From assembly GCF_002025255.2 (NCBI RefSeq), contig NZ_CP054589.1:62001-126000 (forward strand): 64,000 nt of DNA, given 5' to 3'. The stretch is from Halolamina sp. CBA1230. Lineage in GTDB: Archaea > Halobacteriota > Halobacteria > Halobacteriales > Haloferacaceae. A program made the translations under genes and the position numbers. How positions within the stretch are numbered: the first letter of the stretch is position 1; each line of letters begins with the position of its first letter. This document shows, piece by piece, positions 24,464-33,107 of the stretch. Below the pieces are notes generated by a model. The model was not told the DNA's origin. It ran no database searches and worked only from the letters and a program-made list of their open reading frames with translations.

Positions 24464-25390
24464 ATGGCTACGACCAGTGATTCGTCGGTTTCCTTCGATG
24501 AGACCGACACGCGAGACGACGAGATGAACAGCACCATCGATCAGTGGATCGACGACCTCGTCGCCGGCGTCGACGACGCGCAGGCTAGCGAGGAGTTCCA
24601 GGAGTGGCTCGACGTCCAGAGTCGCTTCCACGACTACTCCTACCGGAACACGCTCCTCATCAAGCGGCAGTGTCCCGAGGCGAGCCGGGTGGCGGGCTAC
24701 CGGACGTGGCAGGAGGAGTTCGACCGCCACGTCACGGAGGGTGAGTCGGCCATCTGGATCTGGGCACCGATCATCACCAAGCAGTGCCCGGAATGCGAGA
24801 ACTCGCCGAGCTATCACGAGGATAGCGACTGTGACTACGACGAGACGTCGCCCGAGGAGTGGTCCGAGGGCCTGGTCGGGTTCAAGCCCGCGCCGGTGTT
24901 CGATGTCTCCCAGACCGAGGGCGAGCCGCTTCCCGACCTGGACACAGAAGCAACCGGGGACGCCGGCGACCTCGTCGAACAGCTGACTGACGCCGCTGAT
25001 GACCTCGGCGTGACGGTGCGGATCGTTCCAGCCGAGGAGTGGACCCACGGCGATGCGAAGGGCATCTGCGAGCAGCTGAGCCTCGTCGACGTTCAGCCGC
25101 TCGTCGAGGTGCGTGATCGGGAGAACGAGGCCGACCTCGCGCGGACGCTAATTCACGAGTACGCCCACGCTCTGCTCCACTTCGACGTCGACGACGACAC
25201 CGAACGGGCGAAACGCGAGGTCGAGGCCGAAGCCGTCGCATATGTCGTCGGGCGGTACTGTGGGTTGGACACCAGCGGCTCGGCATTCTACCTCGCTGCG
25301 TGGGAGTCGGACGATCCCGAGGTCGTTCGCGAGCGGCTCGGACGGATCAGTTCTACAGCAGAAGAGCTCATCGACGTGCTAGATAGCTAA
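24464..25390 (+). CDS. ArdC-like antirestriction metallopeptidase
   Basis: The gene encodes 308 residues. An ArdC N-terminal-like ssDNA-binding domain spans about residues 25-110 (FQEWLDVQSRFHDYSYRNTL, then VAGYRTWQEEFDRHVTEGES and IWIWAPI). A Cys-containing insert follows (CPECENSPSYHEDSDC). The C-terminal zincin domain has LIHEYAHALLH (HExxH, about 231) and VEAEAVAYVVGRYCG with the third ligand. ArdC on bacterial conjugative plasmids protects entering single-stranded DNA from restriction. A similar entry-phase role on this plasmid is inferred. The start at 24464 follows the leader and a GGTGA motif. Confidence 0.8.
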   Translation: MATTSDSSVSFDETDTRDDEMNSTIDQWIDDLVAGVDDAQASEEFQEWLDVQSRFHDYSYRNTLLIKRQCPEASRVAGYRTWQEEFDRHVTEGESAIWIWAPIITKQCPECENSPSYHEDSDCDYDETSPEEWSEGLVGFKPAPVFDVSQTEGEPLPDLDTEATGDAGDLVEQLTDAADDLGVTVRIVPAEEWTHGDAKGICEQLSLVDVQPLVEVRDRENEADLARTLIHEYAHALLHFDVDDDTERAKREVEAEAVAYVVGRYCGLDTSGSAFYLAAWESDDPEVVRERLGRISSTAEELIDVLDS

Positions 25391-25409
25391 CTCTACTCGG
25401 CGGTTTGGC

Positions 25410-26708
25410 CTATTTCAGCAGACCAGACAGGAAGGATGAGGAGCCACCAAGAACCCGATCCAGCCGCCAGGTAAACAGTCCACGTGCAGCCGAAACAAGT
25501 AGGATAGTTCCAATAATCCAGAGTATTACGCTTCCGAAAATATAGCTACCAATCAAGATACCGACTTGGCCAATTGCTACGACTACAAGGAGTCGTTTCT
25601 TTTCTCGTTCGTATATTTCTGAGAGCCTGTTGAACTCGTCCAAATCATCTGGTAAGGAGTAACCCCTGTTGGCCCCGCGTTTCCAGACAGTCGGGGCCAT
25701 TGATACGCCCACCAAATCTTCCGGACCACTAGAGACGGTGAGATCTTGCAGATCTATGGTCCACTCAGTATCGCATTCCGTACAACGCAGCAACGAGTAA
25801 GAATGGTTAGTTTCCTCAATAGAACGCCGGACGACGGTCGTGTCTCCAGTACAAACCGGACAGCTGTCCGGAGTAATCGGTGTTATAGAAGTCGTATTTG
25901 AGTCAATTCGATCTAGTTCACTTGAGATCTCACCATAGAGCCGGTTAATCAGCCTCTCCGAGGCCTCTGAGTATTCTTCAAGTGCGGCATCGAGATCATC
26001 TGCGAGTAGTTTTAAGTCTACGAGTGTGCCACGAAGATCCTCGTCCTTTGCTCCAGTCGATAGGTTCTCAAGGGTATTACGATACTCTTCAACCACTACT
26101 TGTAGTTCTACGGCAGCCTGGTGGAAATCATCATATCTGGAGACCGTACTCTTTGAGTCGCTCCACGAAATTTCTTCATCAAATGTATTAAGTTCAGAAT
26201 AGAGGCTTTGAAGCTGGTCATCAAGTTCGTTAACCGTTTCGTCTATTCTACGTGAAAGCCGGTTGGATCGTTCGTCTGAAGGAAGTGACTGAGCGGTCTC
26301 AAATAGCTCGTTCAATTCCTCGATGGCCTCAATAATCGCGTTCACTAAGTCATAGGTGTTAGCTATCTGGTTCCCACACGAGAGTTCAGCGGCGACAGAA
26401 TAGGGGAATTTACTCTCGTTCAGTGGGAATTTTAGCTGTGCTTCAGACGAGGCCTCGTTGGGTCGAGAGGCATCCGCTGTCGGGGCTACAGAATTCCCAT
26501 GAATAGCATCGTGACAATCCTTACAGAGTGTTTTTAGATTGCTGGTGTTATGGGTTCCTCCCTTACTCTTCGGTACAATATGATGGGCATGAAGCTCTGC
26601 ATCACCATGAGGACCACCTAGTGCACCGCAGTTCTGACAGGTGTAATCATCTCGGCGATAGACCTCTTTGCGGCGTGATCCCCAATCGCTGGGATACCCC
26701 TCGCTCAT
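25410..26708 (-). CDS. membrane-anchored HNH nuclease with coiled coil and zinc ribbon
   Basis: The gene encodes 432 residues, AT-rich relative to its neighbours. An N-terminal HNH domain (about 5-75) shows CQNCGALGG, HAHHIVPKSKGG and LKTLCKDCHDAIHG. A long helical, coiled-coil-like region follows (about 110-270). A zinc ribbon (CPVCTGDTTV ... CTECDTEW) is at about 285-325, and two closely spaced membrane segments are near the C-terminus (about 375-415). This is the build of a membrane-associated effector nuclease that may sense a signal through the helical region. A defence role is inferred. Confidence 0.65.
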   Translation of the reverse strand: MSEGYPSDWGSRRKEVYRRDDYTCQNCGALGGPHGDAELHAHHIVPKSKGGTHNTSNLKTLCKDCHDAIHGNSVAPTADASRPNEASSEAQLKFPLNESKFPYSVAAELSCGNQIANTYDLVNAIIEAIEELNELFETAQSLPSDERSNRLSRRIDETVNELDDQLQSLYSELNTFDEEISWSDSKSTVSRYDDFHQAAVELQVVVEEYRNTLENLSTGAKDEDLRGTLVDLKLLADDLDAALEEYSEASERLINRLYGEISSELDRIDSNTTSITPITPDSCPVCTGDTTVVRRSIEETNHSYSLLRCTECDTEWTIDLQDLTVSSGPEDLVGVSMAPTVWKRGANRGYSLPDDLDEFNRLSEIYEREKKRLLVVVAIGQVGILIGSYIFGSVILWIIGTILLVSAARGLFTWRLDRVLGGSSSFLSGLLK

Positions 26709-26844
26709 TATCAAAATAAATCCTAGAGGTGCCGAATAGTGGTTTTGGTGTGATATTGGCTAAGACCAGCAGTTTCTGATCTGAAGATCTTTGATTTCTA
26801 CTGGTATCTGGCGTTCACACGAATATCTGCGGAGAATGAGCTTG

Positions 26845-26873
26845 TTAACCAACATCCCACTATTGTTGGTTAA
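26845..26873. repeat. TTAACCAACA inverted repeat, copy 2
   Basis: TTAACCAACA (26845-26854) and TGTTGGTTAA (26864-26873) have a 9-nt spacer, shorter than in the other three copies. It abuts the T-run of the leader for the SWIM gene, so both signals act on the same promoter region. Confidence 0.75.
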
Positions 26874-26874
26874 G

Positions 26875-26905
26875 TTTTTCAGCGCCCGCCGAGGGGCGGA
26901 GGCGC
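26875..26905 (+). promoter_or_regulatory. hairpin leader, copy 11
   Basis: T-run 26875-26879, stem GCGCC (26882-26886) with GGCGC (26901-26905), loop CGCCGAGGGGCGGA. The start codon of the SWIM gene is at 26926. Confidence 0.65.
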
Positions 26906-26925
26906 ATTCAGACCTCCGCCGAACG

Positions 26926-27744
26926 ATGACTGAACCCTATCTCACGACGGTCCTCGAGGAAGCCGAGCACGTTGCCGAGCAGCACGACCAGGTCGCCCAA
27001 ACGACAGACAATCAAGCTCACGAGTACCTCCGATACGCCGTTCTTCGAGTGCTTGAAGGCGAGTCGGACCACCTCCCAGCAGACTGGACGCCGATCGACG
27101 GCGTGACTGTCGGCTACGGGAGCGACGAGGCGATGTTCGACAGCTGGGGGGCCAGCGAAGACTGGTGGGAGACCGTCCCGCCGCAGGAGGCGTGTACCCG
27201 CTTCCGGGTGTTCTTCCCGGACGACCACCAGATGGTTCCCCGCGACATCGTCGACGTGATGGCCGCGCTCGGTGCCTGGCGCGTCTGGACTGGGTGCGCA
27301 GCCGCGTGCGGCTCCTACGACCATCGCGAGCGCCGCGAGGTCCATTACCTGTGGCCGGAAGGCCATCCGGTGGAGGAAGTGTTCCACGAGCGGCTCAGGG
27401 GGCCTGCGGAAGCCGTCGCTCCCGACGGTGGCCGAACGGGCGACGTTCGCGACCGACTGGTCGTCGACGAGAACGCACAGTCGGAGGACGATCTTGAGCC
27501 CCGCACGAAGCGTGCCGTCGCCGAAGCGATGGACGTCTCGCTCCTCTCGAAAGGTGGCCGCTACGAGGTGCAGTCCGCGTCCGGCAACAGGTACGAAGTC
27601 GATATCATCGACGAATCGTGTACCTGTCCCGACTGGCAGCAGCGCTCACCCGAAGGCGGTTGCAAGCACCTGCGTCGCGTCGATCACGAGATCAAACGGG
27701 GCCGGGTTCCCCGACCAGACGGCCGCCTTCCTTCAAATAGGTAG
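26926..27744 (+). CDS. SWIM zinc-finger protein
   Basis: The gene encodes 272 residues. The C-terminal part (about 220-258) has the SWIM pattern CxCxnCxH as SCTCPDWQQRSPEGGCKHL, preceded by the usual beta strands (GRYEVQSASGNRYEVDI). The N-terminal 180 residues are acidic with many tryptophans and no recognised fold. SWIM domains bind DNA or protein and occur in recombination and transposon proteins. It carries both a TTAACCAACA repeat and a hairpin leader upstream. Confidence 0.7.
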   Translation: MTEPYLTTVLEEAEHVAEQHDQVAQTTDNQAHEYLRYAVLRVLEGESDHLPADWTPIDGVTVGYGSDEAMFDSWGASEDWWETVPPQEACTRFRVFFPDDHQMVPRDIVDVMAALGAWRVWTGCAAACGSYDHRERREVHYLWPEGHPVEEVFHERLRGPAEAVAPDGGRTGDVRDRLVVDENAQSEDDLEPRTKRAVAEAMDVSLLSKGGRYEVQSASGNRYEVDIIDESCTCPDWQQRSPEGGCKHLRRVDHEIKRGRVPRPDGRLPSNR

Positions 27745-27751
27745 AGGACAG

Positions 27752-28825
27752 CTAAGATCCGGAGTCAGAACCTTCGAACGCTACGTATTCGTACTCGACA
27801 GATGAAGTTTCGACCTTCGAGTCTACGCGGCTATCTAATAGGTATTCCATCAGGCGTACGGTTTCACTCTCGAGTGCTCGTATCTGATCTTCAATTTCAA
27901 CCCTCTCACCATCACTCAATTCATCGATATCATCGGGGACAGATACCTTCCAACCGTGGATCTCTTGATCGAGTACGATTGTAGTGTGAACAATCGACTC
28001 GGACGAGTAGATATCCTGTAGTGGTGCAGGAAGGTGAGACACTATCTGAACTCTAAATACAAACTCAGAATCGTACTCCTGAGTCTGAGGCTCCAAGATA
28101 TGGTTTACTAAAAATCTAGGCCATGGGTCTTGATTGTCCGCTTCTGGCAGTGTTAGGAAGTAGATAGGGTGATCTTCGTGAGGAACAATATTGTGAATCC
28201 GTCCCGGGTAGTCCCTGAAGAGTTGTATTGACTCCTCCAAGTTAGGGAGGTCTACGAACTCCTCTATGGAGGTGTCTGACCACTCTCGAAGGGAGGTTGC
28301 TACTATTTCTGGGAGACCAAACGGACGTTTGGATACTTGTTCTGCAATTCGGTGGAGCGATTCGTCGGGGTCGCCGGAAGAGAAATCAACGCATGCTCGC
28401 CAGTTCCGGTCGTAATCCGTGCTGGAGGACAGTCTTGCAGTTTCAGGAATTGGCTCACCGGTGTCGATGTTTTCTGCTAAACTCTGGACAAGTTCCCGCC
28501 GAGGACCATCGTACTCACGGAGAAATCCCAAAAGCCGCTGACACTGTTCCTCACTTAGTTCTGCAGAGACAGAATCAAACGACGAGGTCCAGTTGATATC
28601 CTCCATTGGAGAGCCATCACTTTTGGTATATAATAAGTTTGAGTCAAGAAGTGAGGTTACCAGTTCATCAGGTATTTTATCTCCTTCTTGAAAATTAAGC
28701 CAGTCGAAGAGGAGCTTACAGGGATAGTGGACTTGAAGTGTTGTATTCCCTGAGTGTTTTGTCCATCCTTTTAGATGGTACCCACTACGAGGGGAATCAG
28801 GACCGTATTCGTGGAGGCGTGCCAT
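27752..28825 (-). CDS. unknown AT-rich cargo protein
   Basis: The 357-residue acidic protein starts MARLHEYGPDSPRSGYHLKG. It is rich in aromatic and charged residues, with no membrane segment and no catalytic motif I can identify. Its C-terminal third has a likely helix (DGERVEIEDQIRALESETVR). Base composition is more AT-rich than in the flanking genes, like the HNH gene at 25.4 kb, pointing to recent transfer. It ends 8 nt from the convergent SWIM gene. Confidence 0.5.
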   Translation of the reverse strand: MARLHEYGPDSPRSGYHLKGWTKHSGNTTLQVHYPCKLLFDWLNFQEGDKIPDELVTSLLDSNLLYTKSDGSPMEDINWTSSFDSVSAELSEEQCQRLLGFLREYDGPRRELVQSLAENIDTGEPIPETARLSSSTDYDRNWRACVDFSSGDPDESLHRIAEQVSKRPFGLPEIVATSLREWSDTSIEEFVDLPNLEESIQLFRDYPGRIHNIVPHEDHPIYFLTLPEADNQDPWPRFLVNHILEPQTQEYDSEFVFRVQIVSHLPAPLQDIYSSESIVHTTIVLDQEIHGWKVSVPDDIDELSDGERVEIEDQIRALESETVRLMEYLLDSRVDSKVETSSVEYEYVAFEGSDSGS

Positions 28826-28960
28826 TCCGTATCAGCTCAATTCTAACATCTCTTCAATAAATATCCGGTTTCCGCTACTGTTTCGGCTTCGATTCCTACC
28901 GTCACTATCTCAGTGCTGATTATAGCATAGTCCCGTGGAGAGTGAAAGGCCCAAATTCGT

Positions 28961-29764
28961 CTACTCTGCCAAGTATACTGACTCCTCTTCCTGGTGTATC
29001 CGTTCGAACTTCGCGAGATACATAATCCGTTCACGAATTTCGTCGGTATCCAGATCCAGTTCGGCGGCCAGTTCGTCGACGGTCATCGGTTCATCGAGTG
29101 CCTGAAGGACTTCGAGCCCCCGGTAGTACCTGTTCGTGAGGTCCTGGACGCGGGCCTCGATTGGCGTGGTCACCCCGTACCGCTCCTCGAGTTCGACCAG
29201 CGCCTCGTTCGCGAACGTGGCGAACTGATCGTCCCCCAGACGTTCGATCTGGGCTTCGAGTTCAGCCCGGACGACGTCGTAATCGAGACCGGCCTGCACG
29301 AGCATATTCATATCCTCGATGTCGTCGTCGCGGCCTGCGATCGCCTTGAACAGGAAGATATCTTCGTTGCTGACCAGCCGGACCGTCAGTCGATCCGTGT
29401 CGAGGAACGGCTCGCTACGCTCTTGCATCCCGTCGGTGAGCACGAGCTTGTTCGCGACTTGCTGGTTGAAGATGTCAAGGCGACATCCATCGTCGTTCTC
29501 GACGCAGCTCGTCGCCCCAAGCGCCCGGTAATCTGGGTCCAGCGACTGGACCTCCGCGTACCCGAGGTCCATCAGGACGGCCCACAGCTGGCCGTACGCG
29601 TCGCCATCCGGGACGACCAGGTCGATGTCTTTCGTCGCCCCCTTGAGGTCGCGCAGCGACATCGCGCCACCACCGATCAGGTAGACCGCGAGCGGGGCTG
29701 AGAGGCCATCCGCGATCCGCTGGAATTCGTTCTCGATGTACTCGCGTCCGAATGTTGGTCTCAT
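28961..29764 (-). CDS. MNT-fold nucleotidyltransferase, putative toxin of an HTH/NTase pair
   Basis: The gene encodes 267 residues. The nucleotidyltransferase signature is at about 30-55: VYLIGGGAMSLRDL, then TKDIDLVVP, with the two metal-binding Asp residues (G-G-x-A..D-x-D). The C-terminus resembles a winged helix (PMTVDELAAELDLDTDEIRE). It overlaps the upstream HTH gene by 4 nt. In AbiE- and MNT-HEPN-type systems such enzymes modify tRNA or partner proteins, with the HTH protein as repressor-antitoxin. That pairing is inferred from fold and gene order. Confidence 0.7.
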   Translation of the reverse strand: MRPTFGREYIENEFQRIADGLSAPLAVYLIGGGAMSLRDLKGATKDIDLVVPDGDAYGQLWAVLMDLGYAEVQSLDPDYRALGATSCVENDDGCRLDIFNQQVANKLVLTDGMQERSEPFLDTDRLTVRLVSNEDIFLFKAIAGRDDDIEDMNMLVQAGLDYDVVRAELEAQIERLGDDQFATFANEALVELEERYGVTTPIEARVQDLTNRYYRGLEVLQALDEPMTVDELAAELDLDTDEIRERIMYLAKFERIHQEEESVYLAE

Positions 29765-30687
29765 TTTGGTAGTGGCACCTCGTAGTCAGCCGCCAGCTCC
29801 TGGAACTCGTCCCACTCCGGGAGCCGGTCGTCGTCGACCTCGCCGTGCGTCTCGAGGTAGCGGAGCAGGGCGTCGATTTCGTCTTCGAGACCATACTTCG
29901 CCGCCTGCTCTCGGAGGTCCGCCTCGTCGACGTCGACGTGGCTGAGCAGGAGGAGACAGTACGAGCGGTGGCGGCTGCCGTCGTCGATCAAGAGGGTGTG
30001 ACAGCAGAGCTCCGCCGGCGAGACTACGTCGAGGTCCTCAGAGTAGACGTAGTAGCGGTGGCCGGTGAGCAGGAACTGGAGGTCGAAGGCCGCGAATCGA
30101 GCGAGGCCGGTTTCGTGGAACGCCTCCGCGTCGATTTCCGTCTCGGCCTGGGCGAGGAATTCGTCGTAGTCCTCCCAGAGAATCGTGCCCTTCGGGGCAA
30201 CGGCTTCGAGGCGTTGACGATGCAGATGGTGTGCGAGTTCACGGGCGAACTCGTGGAGGCGGTCGAAATCGGCATTGAAGTCATAGCGGCCGTCGGTCGT
30301 CCCGACGAGCCCACGGTCGCGAAACCGCTTGAGGACGCGGTTGACCGTGTTGCGGTAGTTATCGCTCCGGTCGGCGATCTCGGAGACGGTTCGCGGCTGG
30401 TCAAGGTAGTACAGCACCTCGAGTGCCTTCCCGGTCAGCAACTCGGGGAACTCGATGTGGGAGTGCTGGCGGACGAGGTCCCGATAGAGTTCGACGACGC
30501 GGGCATCCGACGGGACGACTCGTTTTCGCCGGCCATCGCGTTCCGTGTAGACGAGCCCTCTCTCAACGAGGTCAGCGACGGCACGAGAGAGGTAGCTCTC
30601 GCTGTGGTCGAGTTTCGTCGCGAGTTCGGAGATCGTGTCGCCGCGGTCGACCGTGGCGAGGACCTCGAGTTCGATGCGCCGGAGCAC
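29761..30687 (-). CDS. two-winged-helix repressor/antitoxin of the NTase pair
   Basis: The gene encodes 308 residues. Two HTH domains are seen, at about 15-60 (TISELATKLDHSESYLSRAV) and 90-140 (PRTVSEIADRSDNYRNTVNR). The C-terminal 150 residues form an alpha/beta domain without a clear signature (FLLTGHRYYVYSEDLDVVSP). The gene begins 4 nt from a 19-bp-arm inverted repeat that surrounds its TATA box, so autorepression is very likely. The stop overlaps the nucleotidyltransferase start. Confidence 0.7.
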   Translation of the reverse strand: MLRRIELEVLATVDRGDTISELATKLDHSESYLSRAVADLVERGLVYTERDGRRKRVVPSDARVVELYRDLVRQHSHIEFPELLTGKALEVLYYLDQPRTVSEIADRSDNYRNTVNRVLKRFRDRGLVGTTDGRYDFNADFDRLHEFARELAHHLHRQRLEAVAPKGTILWEDYDEFLAQAETEIDAEAFHETGLARFAAFDLQFLLTGHRYYVYSEDLDVVSPAELCCHTLLIDDGSRHRSYCLLLLSHVDVDEADLREQAAKYGLEDEIDALLRYLETHGEVDDDRLPEWDEFQELAADYEVPLPK

Positions 30688-30690
30688 GGT

Positions 30691-30738
30691 GTAACATAGT
30701 ACGAAACTTGTATATAAAGAAGTTTCGAGTAGTGTTAC
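30691..30738 (-). promoter_or_regulatory. operator-promoter of the HTH/NTase pair
   Basis: Arms 30691-30709 and 30720-30738 form a long imperfect inverted repeat whose inner 8 bp (CGAAACTT/AAGTTTCG) and outer 6 bp (GTAACA/TGTTAC) match perfectly. The 10-nt centre, with its adjoining bases, contains TATATAAA, which is a TATA box read on either strand and sits about 25-30 nt from the ATG at 30687. A leaderless, autorepressed transcript is expected. Confidence 0.7.
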
Positions 30739-30770
30739 AGCCAGCGGTCGCGAGAACTGTCTCCATCGAC

Positions 30771-30811
30771 TTAACCAACAAAACTATGGATTCGTGGGGC
30801 GTGTTGGTTAA
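30771..30811. repeat. TTAACCAACA inverted repeat, copy 3
   Basis: TTAACCAACA (30771-30780) and TGTTGGTTAA (30802-30811) have a 21-nt spacer and lie directly upstream of the gene at 30826. Arms are identical to the copies at 22.3, 26.8 and 37.1 kb. Confidence 0.75.
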
Positions 30812-30825
30812 CACGAGAAGAGCCG

Positions 30826-31149
30826 ATGTCCTACGAACCCTCGACCCCACCGGCGAACCTTCCGACGGAGATCGTCAACACGCTCAACGAGTCGGACCCG
30901 GAGCAGCTCCGAGACGTTGCGACGTACGCTGAGGCGCTCGCCGAGTACAAGGCACGTGAGGACCGCCTCGAGGAGTCGGATGACCAGGAAGAAGTGGAGG
31001 AGCGACCAGACGACCTCCCGGACGACGTCCCTGCCAAAGCGACGATCACGATAAAGGAAATCAACGACAACCGCTATTACTACTGGCAGTGGCGGGAAGG
31101 CGAGAAGGTGTGCTCGCAGTACAAAAGACCGGTCAGTCCAGACGATTAG
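30826..31149 (+). CDS. small plasmid protein with a C-terminal beta domain
   Basis: The gene encodes 107 residues. A helical, acidic N-terminal part (LRDVATYAEALAEYKAREDR) leads to a compact beta domain (ATITIKEINDNRYYYWQWRE, ending YKRPVSPDD), a module also found in short mobile-element proteins. It is downstream of TTAACCAACA copy 3 and just before the origin repeats. It may be a replication-associated or partition-accessory protein; this is only a guess from position. Confidence 0.55.
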   Translation: MSYEPSTPPANLPTEIVNTLNESDPEQLRDVATYAEALAEYKAREDRLEESDDQEEVEERPDDLPDDVPAKATITIKEINDNRYYYWQWREGEKVCSQYKRPVSPDD

Positions 31150-31172
31150 CTAATCTGGTTCTCTCGAGAACA

Positions 31173-31241
31173 ACCCCCCTGATTCGAAGTGAGCTTGTTC
31201 ACTTCTCAGAATATTTGACACCCCTGATTCGGAATGAGCTT
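31173..31241 (-). repeat. two ORB-like repeats downstream of orc1
   Basis: Two copies of CCTGATTCGGAATGAG with a 5' C-run lie at 31173-31196 (one base changed, TTCGAAGTGAG) and 31218-31241. Read on the minus strand each is a dyad (ATTCCGAAT) followed by a G-string, the architecture of archaeal origin recognition boxes. Confidence 0.7.
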
Positions 31242-31284
31242 CAGTAGAAGGGTTCTAGGTAGAACGAACCCTCATGATGATTGA

Positions 31285-32679
31285 TTAAATTTCGTAGGTT
31301 CCGTTGTGAAGTTCTGAAAGCCGTTCATCGCTCTCTACAACTGCCTTCATCACTACATCTTTGTCCTTGATAAGCTGGTGTTCCAGATAGACACCCTGCT
31401 TGTGTCCGCCACCGATCTGGTGAGACTCAGAGATTCCCATTAGCGCGAGCGTGCTGAGAATCTGACTCACTCGATCATACGAGAGGGGATCAGCGCCGAC
31501 GTCACCGCAGGTCGTCTCGTATTGGCTGTAGATACCAGAGGTACGGAAACGGCGGTTGTTCGAGCCAGTCAAGCGACCGAGAGTGTAGAGGACGAGTTTG
31601 GATTGCGGTGAGGTACTTTCAATCGTCTCCTTGACTCGATTGATCTCTGCACGCTTGACGGCTTTATCGACGTGGTCCGCACTAACGACCTCTGCATCGT
31701 TGTCGTCAGCGATGTCACCAGCAATCCGCAGAACGTCGACTGCCTTCCTCGCATCACCATGTTCATCCGCCGACCGGTCAGCAGTCTCGGTTATGACGCC
31801 GTCTTGTACGACACCGTCTTGGAATGCATCTCGTCGATACTCGAGGATCTGCTCGATTTGGTCGCTCTGGTATGGTTCAAAGATGAAGTCCGTCGTCCGC
31901 ATCGAGCTCTGAACGCGTGCATTGAGTTTCTGTCCGAAGTCGATGTCGTTGCTGATAGCGATGATTCCGATATAGGCATCAGTATGGCCAGCTTCTCGGG
32001 CTCGCGAGAGTTCATGGAGGAGCCCCTCAGCATCATCAACCATGTCGATCTCATCAAGGATGACAATGAGCCCATCGTAGTACTCGTCGATGATGTCGTA
32101 GGCGTAATCGTAGTATTCGGCAGACCCTAAACCGACGCGAGGGATTTCTATGCCAGAACCGGATTTGTCGCTTAGGGCACGAGCGATTGTTCGGGCGACT
32201 CGCGTTTCGGTATTATTCTTCTTGCACTCAACGTAGATGCTTGCAGCAGGGACGTTACGGGCAGTGGCAGTATCAACAAGACGGTCGGAGACGTGCCGGC
32301 TGACAAGTGATTTGCCAGTTCCGGTTTCGCCGTAAATAACGACGTGGTTAGGTTGGGATTCGTGGACGAGGTGACGGATTTCTCCAGCAACCGACTTGAT
32401 TTCGGTGTCTCGACCGACGATGCGGTCCGGCCCAGGAACGGTTCCAATTGAAAGTAGATCGCGATCCGCCCAGATTGGAGTTGAGGAGCCGTCTTCATCG
32501 CCCTCCCGAATGAACAGTGGGTCATTTGCCGGGTCGTTCGGTTCTGATCGCTGGATTTCTTTCGTGGCCGACGAAATTTCAGAAGCTGAACTGTCCCCCC
32601 TATTTGTATCGAAATCATCCAGCTGTTGGTCCGTGATAGACGAGTCACCTCCTCCGTCTGATTCCTCGTTGTCTGCCAT
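31285..32679 (-). CDS. orc1: Orc1/Cdc6 replication initiator
   Basis: The gene encodes 464 residues. The AAA+ core shows Walker A (IYGETGTGKSLVSRH, about 110) and Walker B (LIVILDEIDMVDD, about 205). A sensor region and a C-terminal winged helix (about 350-430: LYTLGRLTGSNNRRFRTSGI, YDRVSQILSTLALMGISES) follow. The acidic N-terminal tail of about 60 residues is probably disordered. It initiates replication by binding ORBs and loading MCM. The repeats on both sides of the gene make this the initiator of the adjacent origin. Confidence 0.9.
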   Translation of the reverse strand: MADNEESDGGGDSSITDQQLDDFDTNRGDSSASEISSATKEIQRSEPNDPANDPLFIREGDEDGSSTPIWADRDLLSIGTVPGPDRIVGRDTEIKSVAGEIRHLVHESQPNHVVIYGETGTGKSLVSRHVSDRLVDTATARNVPAASIYVECKKNNTETRVARTIARALSDKSGSGIEIPRVGLGSAEYYDYAYDIIDEYYDGLIVILDEIDMVDDAEGLLHELSRAREAGHTDAYIGIIAISNDIDFGQKLNARVQSSMRTTDFIFEPYQSDQIEQILEYRRDAFQDGVVQDGVITETADRSADEHGDARKAVDVLRIAGDIADDNDAEVVSADHVDKAVKRAEINRVKETIESTSPQSKLVLYTLGRLTGSNNRRFRTSGIYSQYETTCGDVGADPLSYDRVSQILSTLALMGISESHQIGGGHKQGVYLEHQLIKDKDVVMKAVVESDERLSELHNGTYEI

Positions 32680-32710
32680 GGATTCATCCTGGGAAGGAAC
32701 CTACTTAGTC

Positions 32711-33107
32711 GTTACCCCCCTGATTCGGAATGAGATTCATTGGATATCGGTTCTAAACTTCGGAAAATCGATAGATGACGCCGTCATACAGGAGGATACC
32801 CGATTCAGAGTGAGCTATCTTCAAATCCGTGTTCTGTGGAGACTTCACTCCCCTAGTTCGGAATGAGCTACATCGCAGAACGAGTGGATTGCCAGTAGCT
32901 CGAATAATCAGCGAGTCCAGATCAACGCCCCCGTTCGGAATGAGGTAGGATGAGTTGGTCCATCAGCCAAGAATCGAGAACGCTACAGAGACCCCCCTGA
33001 TTCGGAATGAGTTGTCCACCGAACTAATAGGCGATGTTGATGCCAGCCCAATTAGGATAGATTCAGATTGGAGCTAGAGGGACACACCCCCCTGATTCGG
33101 AATGAGA
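32711..33107 (-). repeat. cluster of five ORB-like repeats
   Basis: Repeats at 32714-32736, 32847-32869, 32925-32946, 32991-33012 and 33085-33107 share TTCGGAATGAG preceded by a C-run (CCCCCCTGA, or shortened to CCCTAG or CCCCCG). All have the same orientation. They start 35 nt upstream of the orc1 start codon. Spacing is irregular (55-135 nt), which argues against CRISPR and for initiator-binding sites. Confidence 0.75.

Noticed and set aside
28826-28960. Possible tRNA or small RNA in the gap
   Set aside because: No cloverleaf or conserved T-loop sequence could be found.
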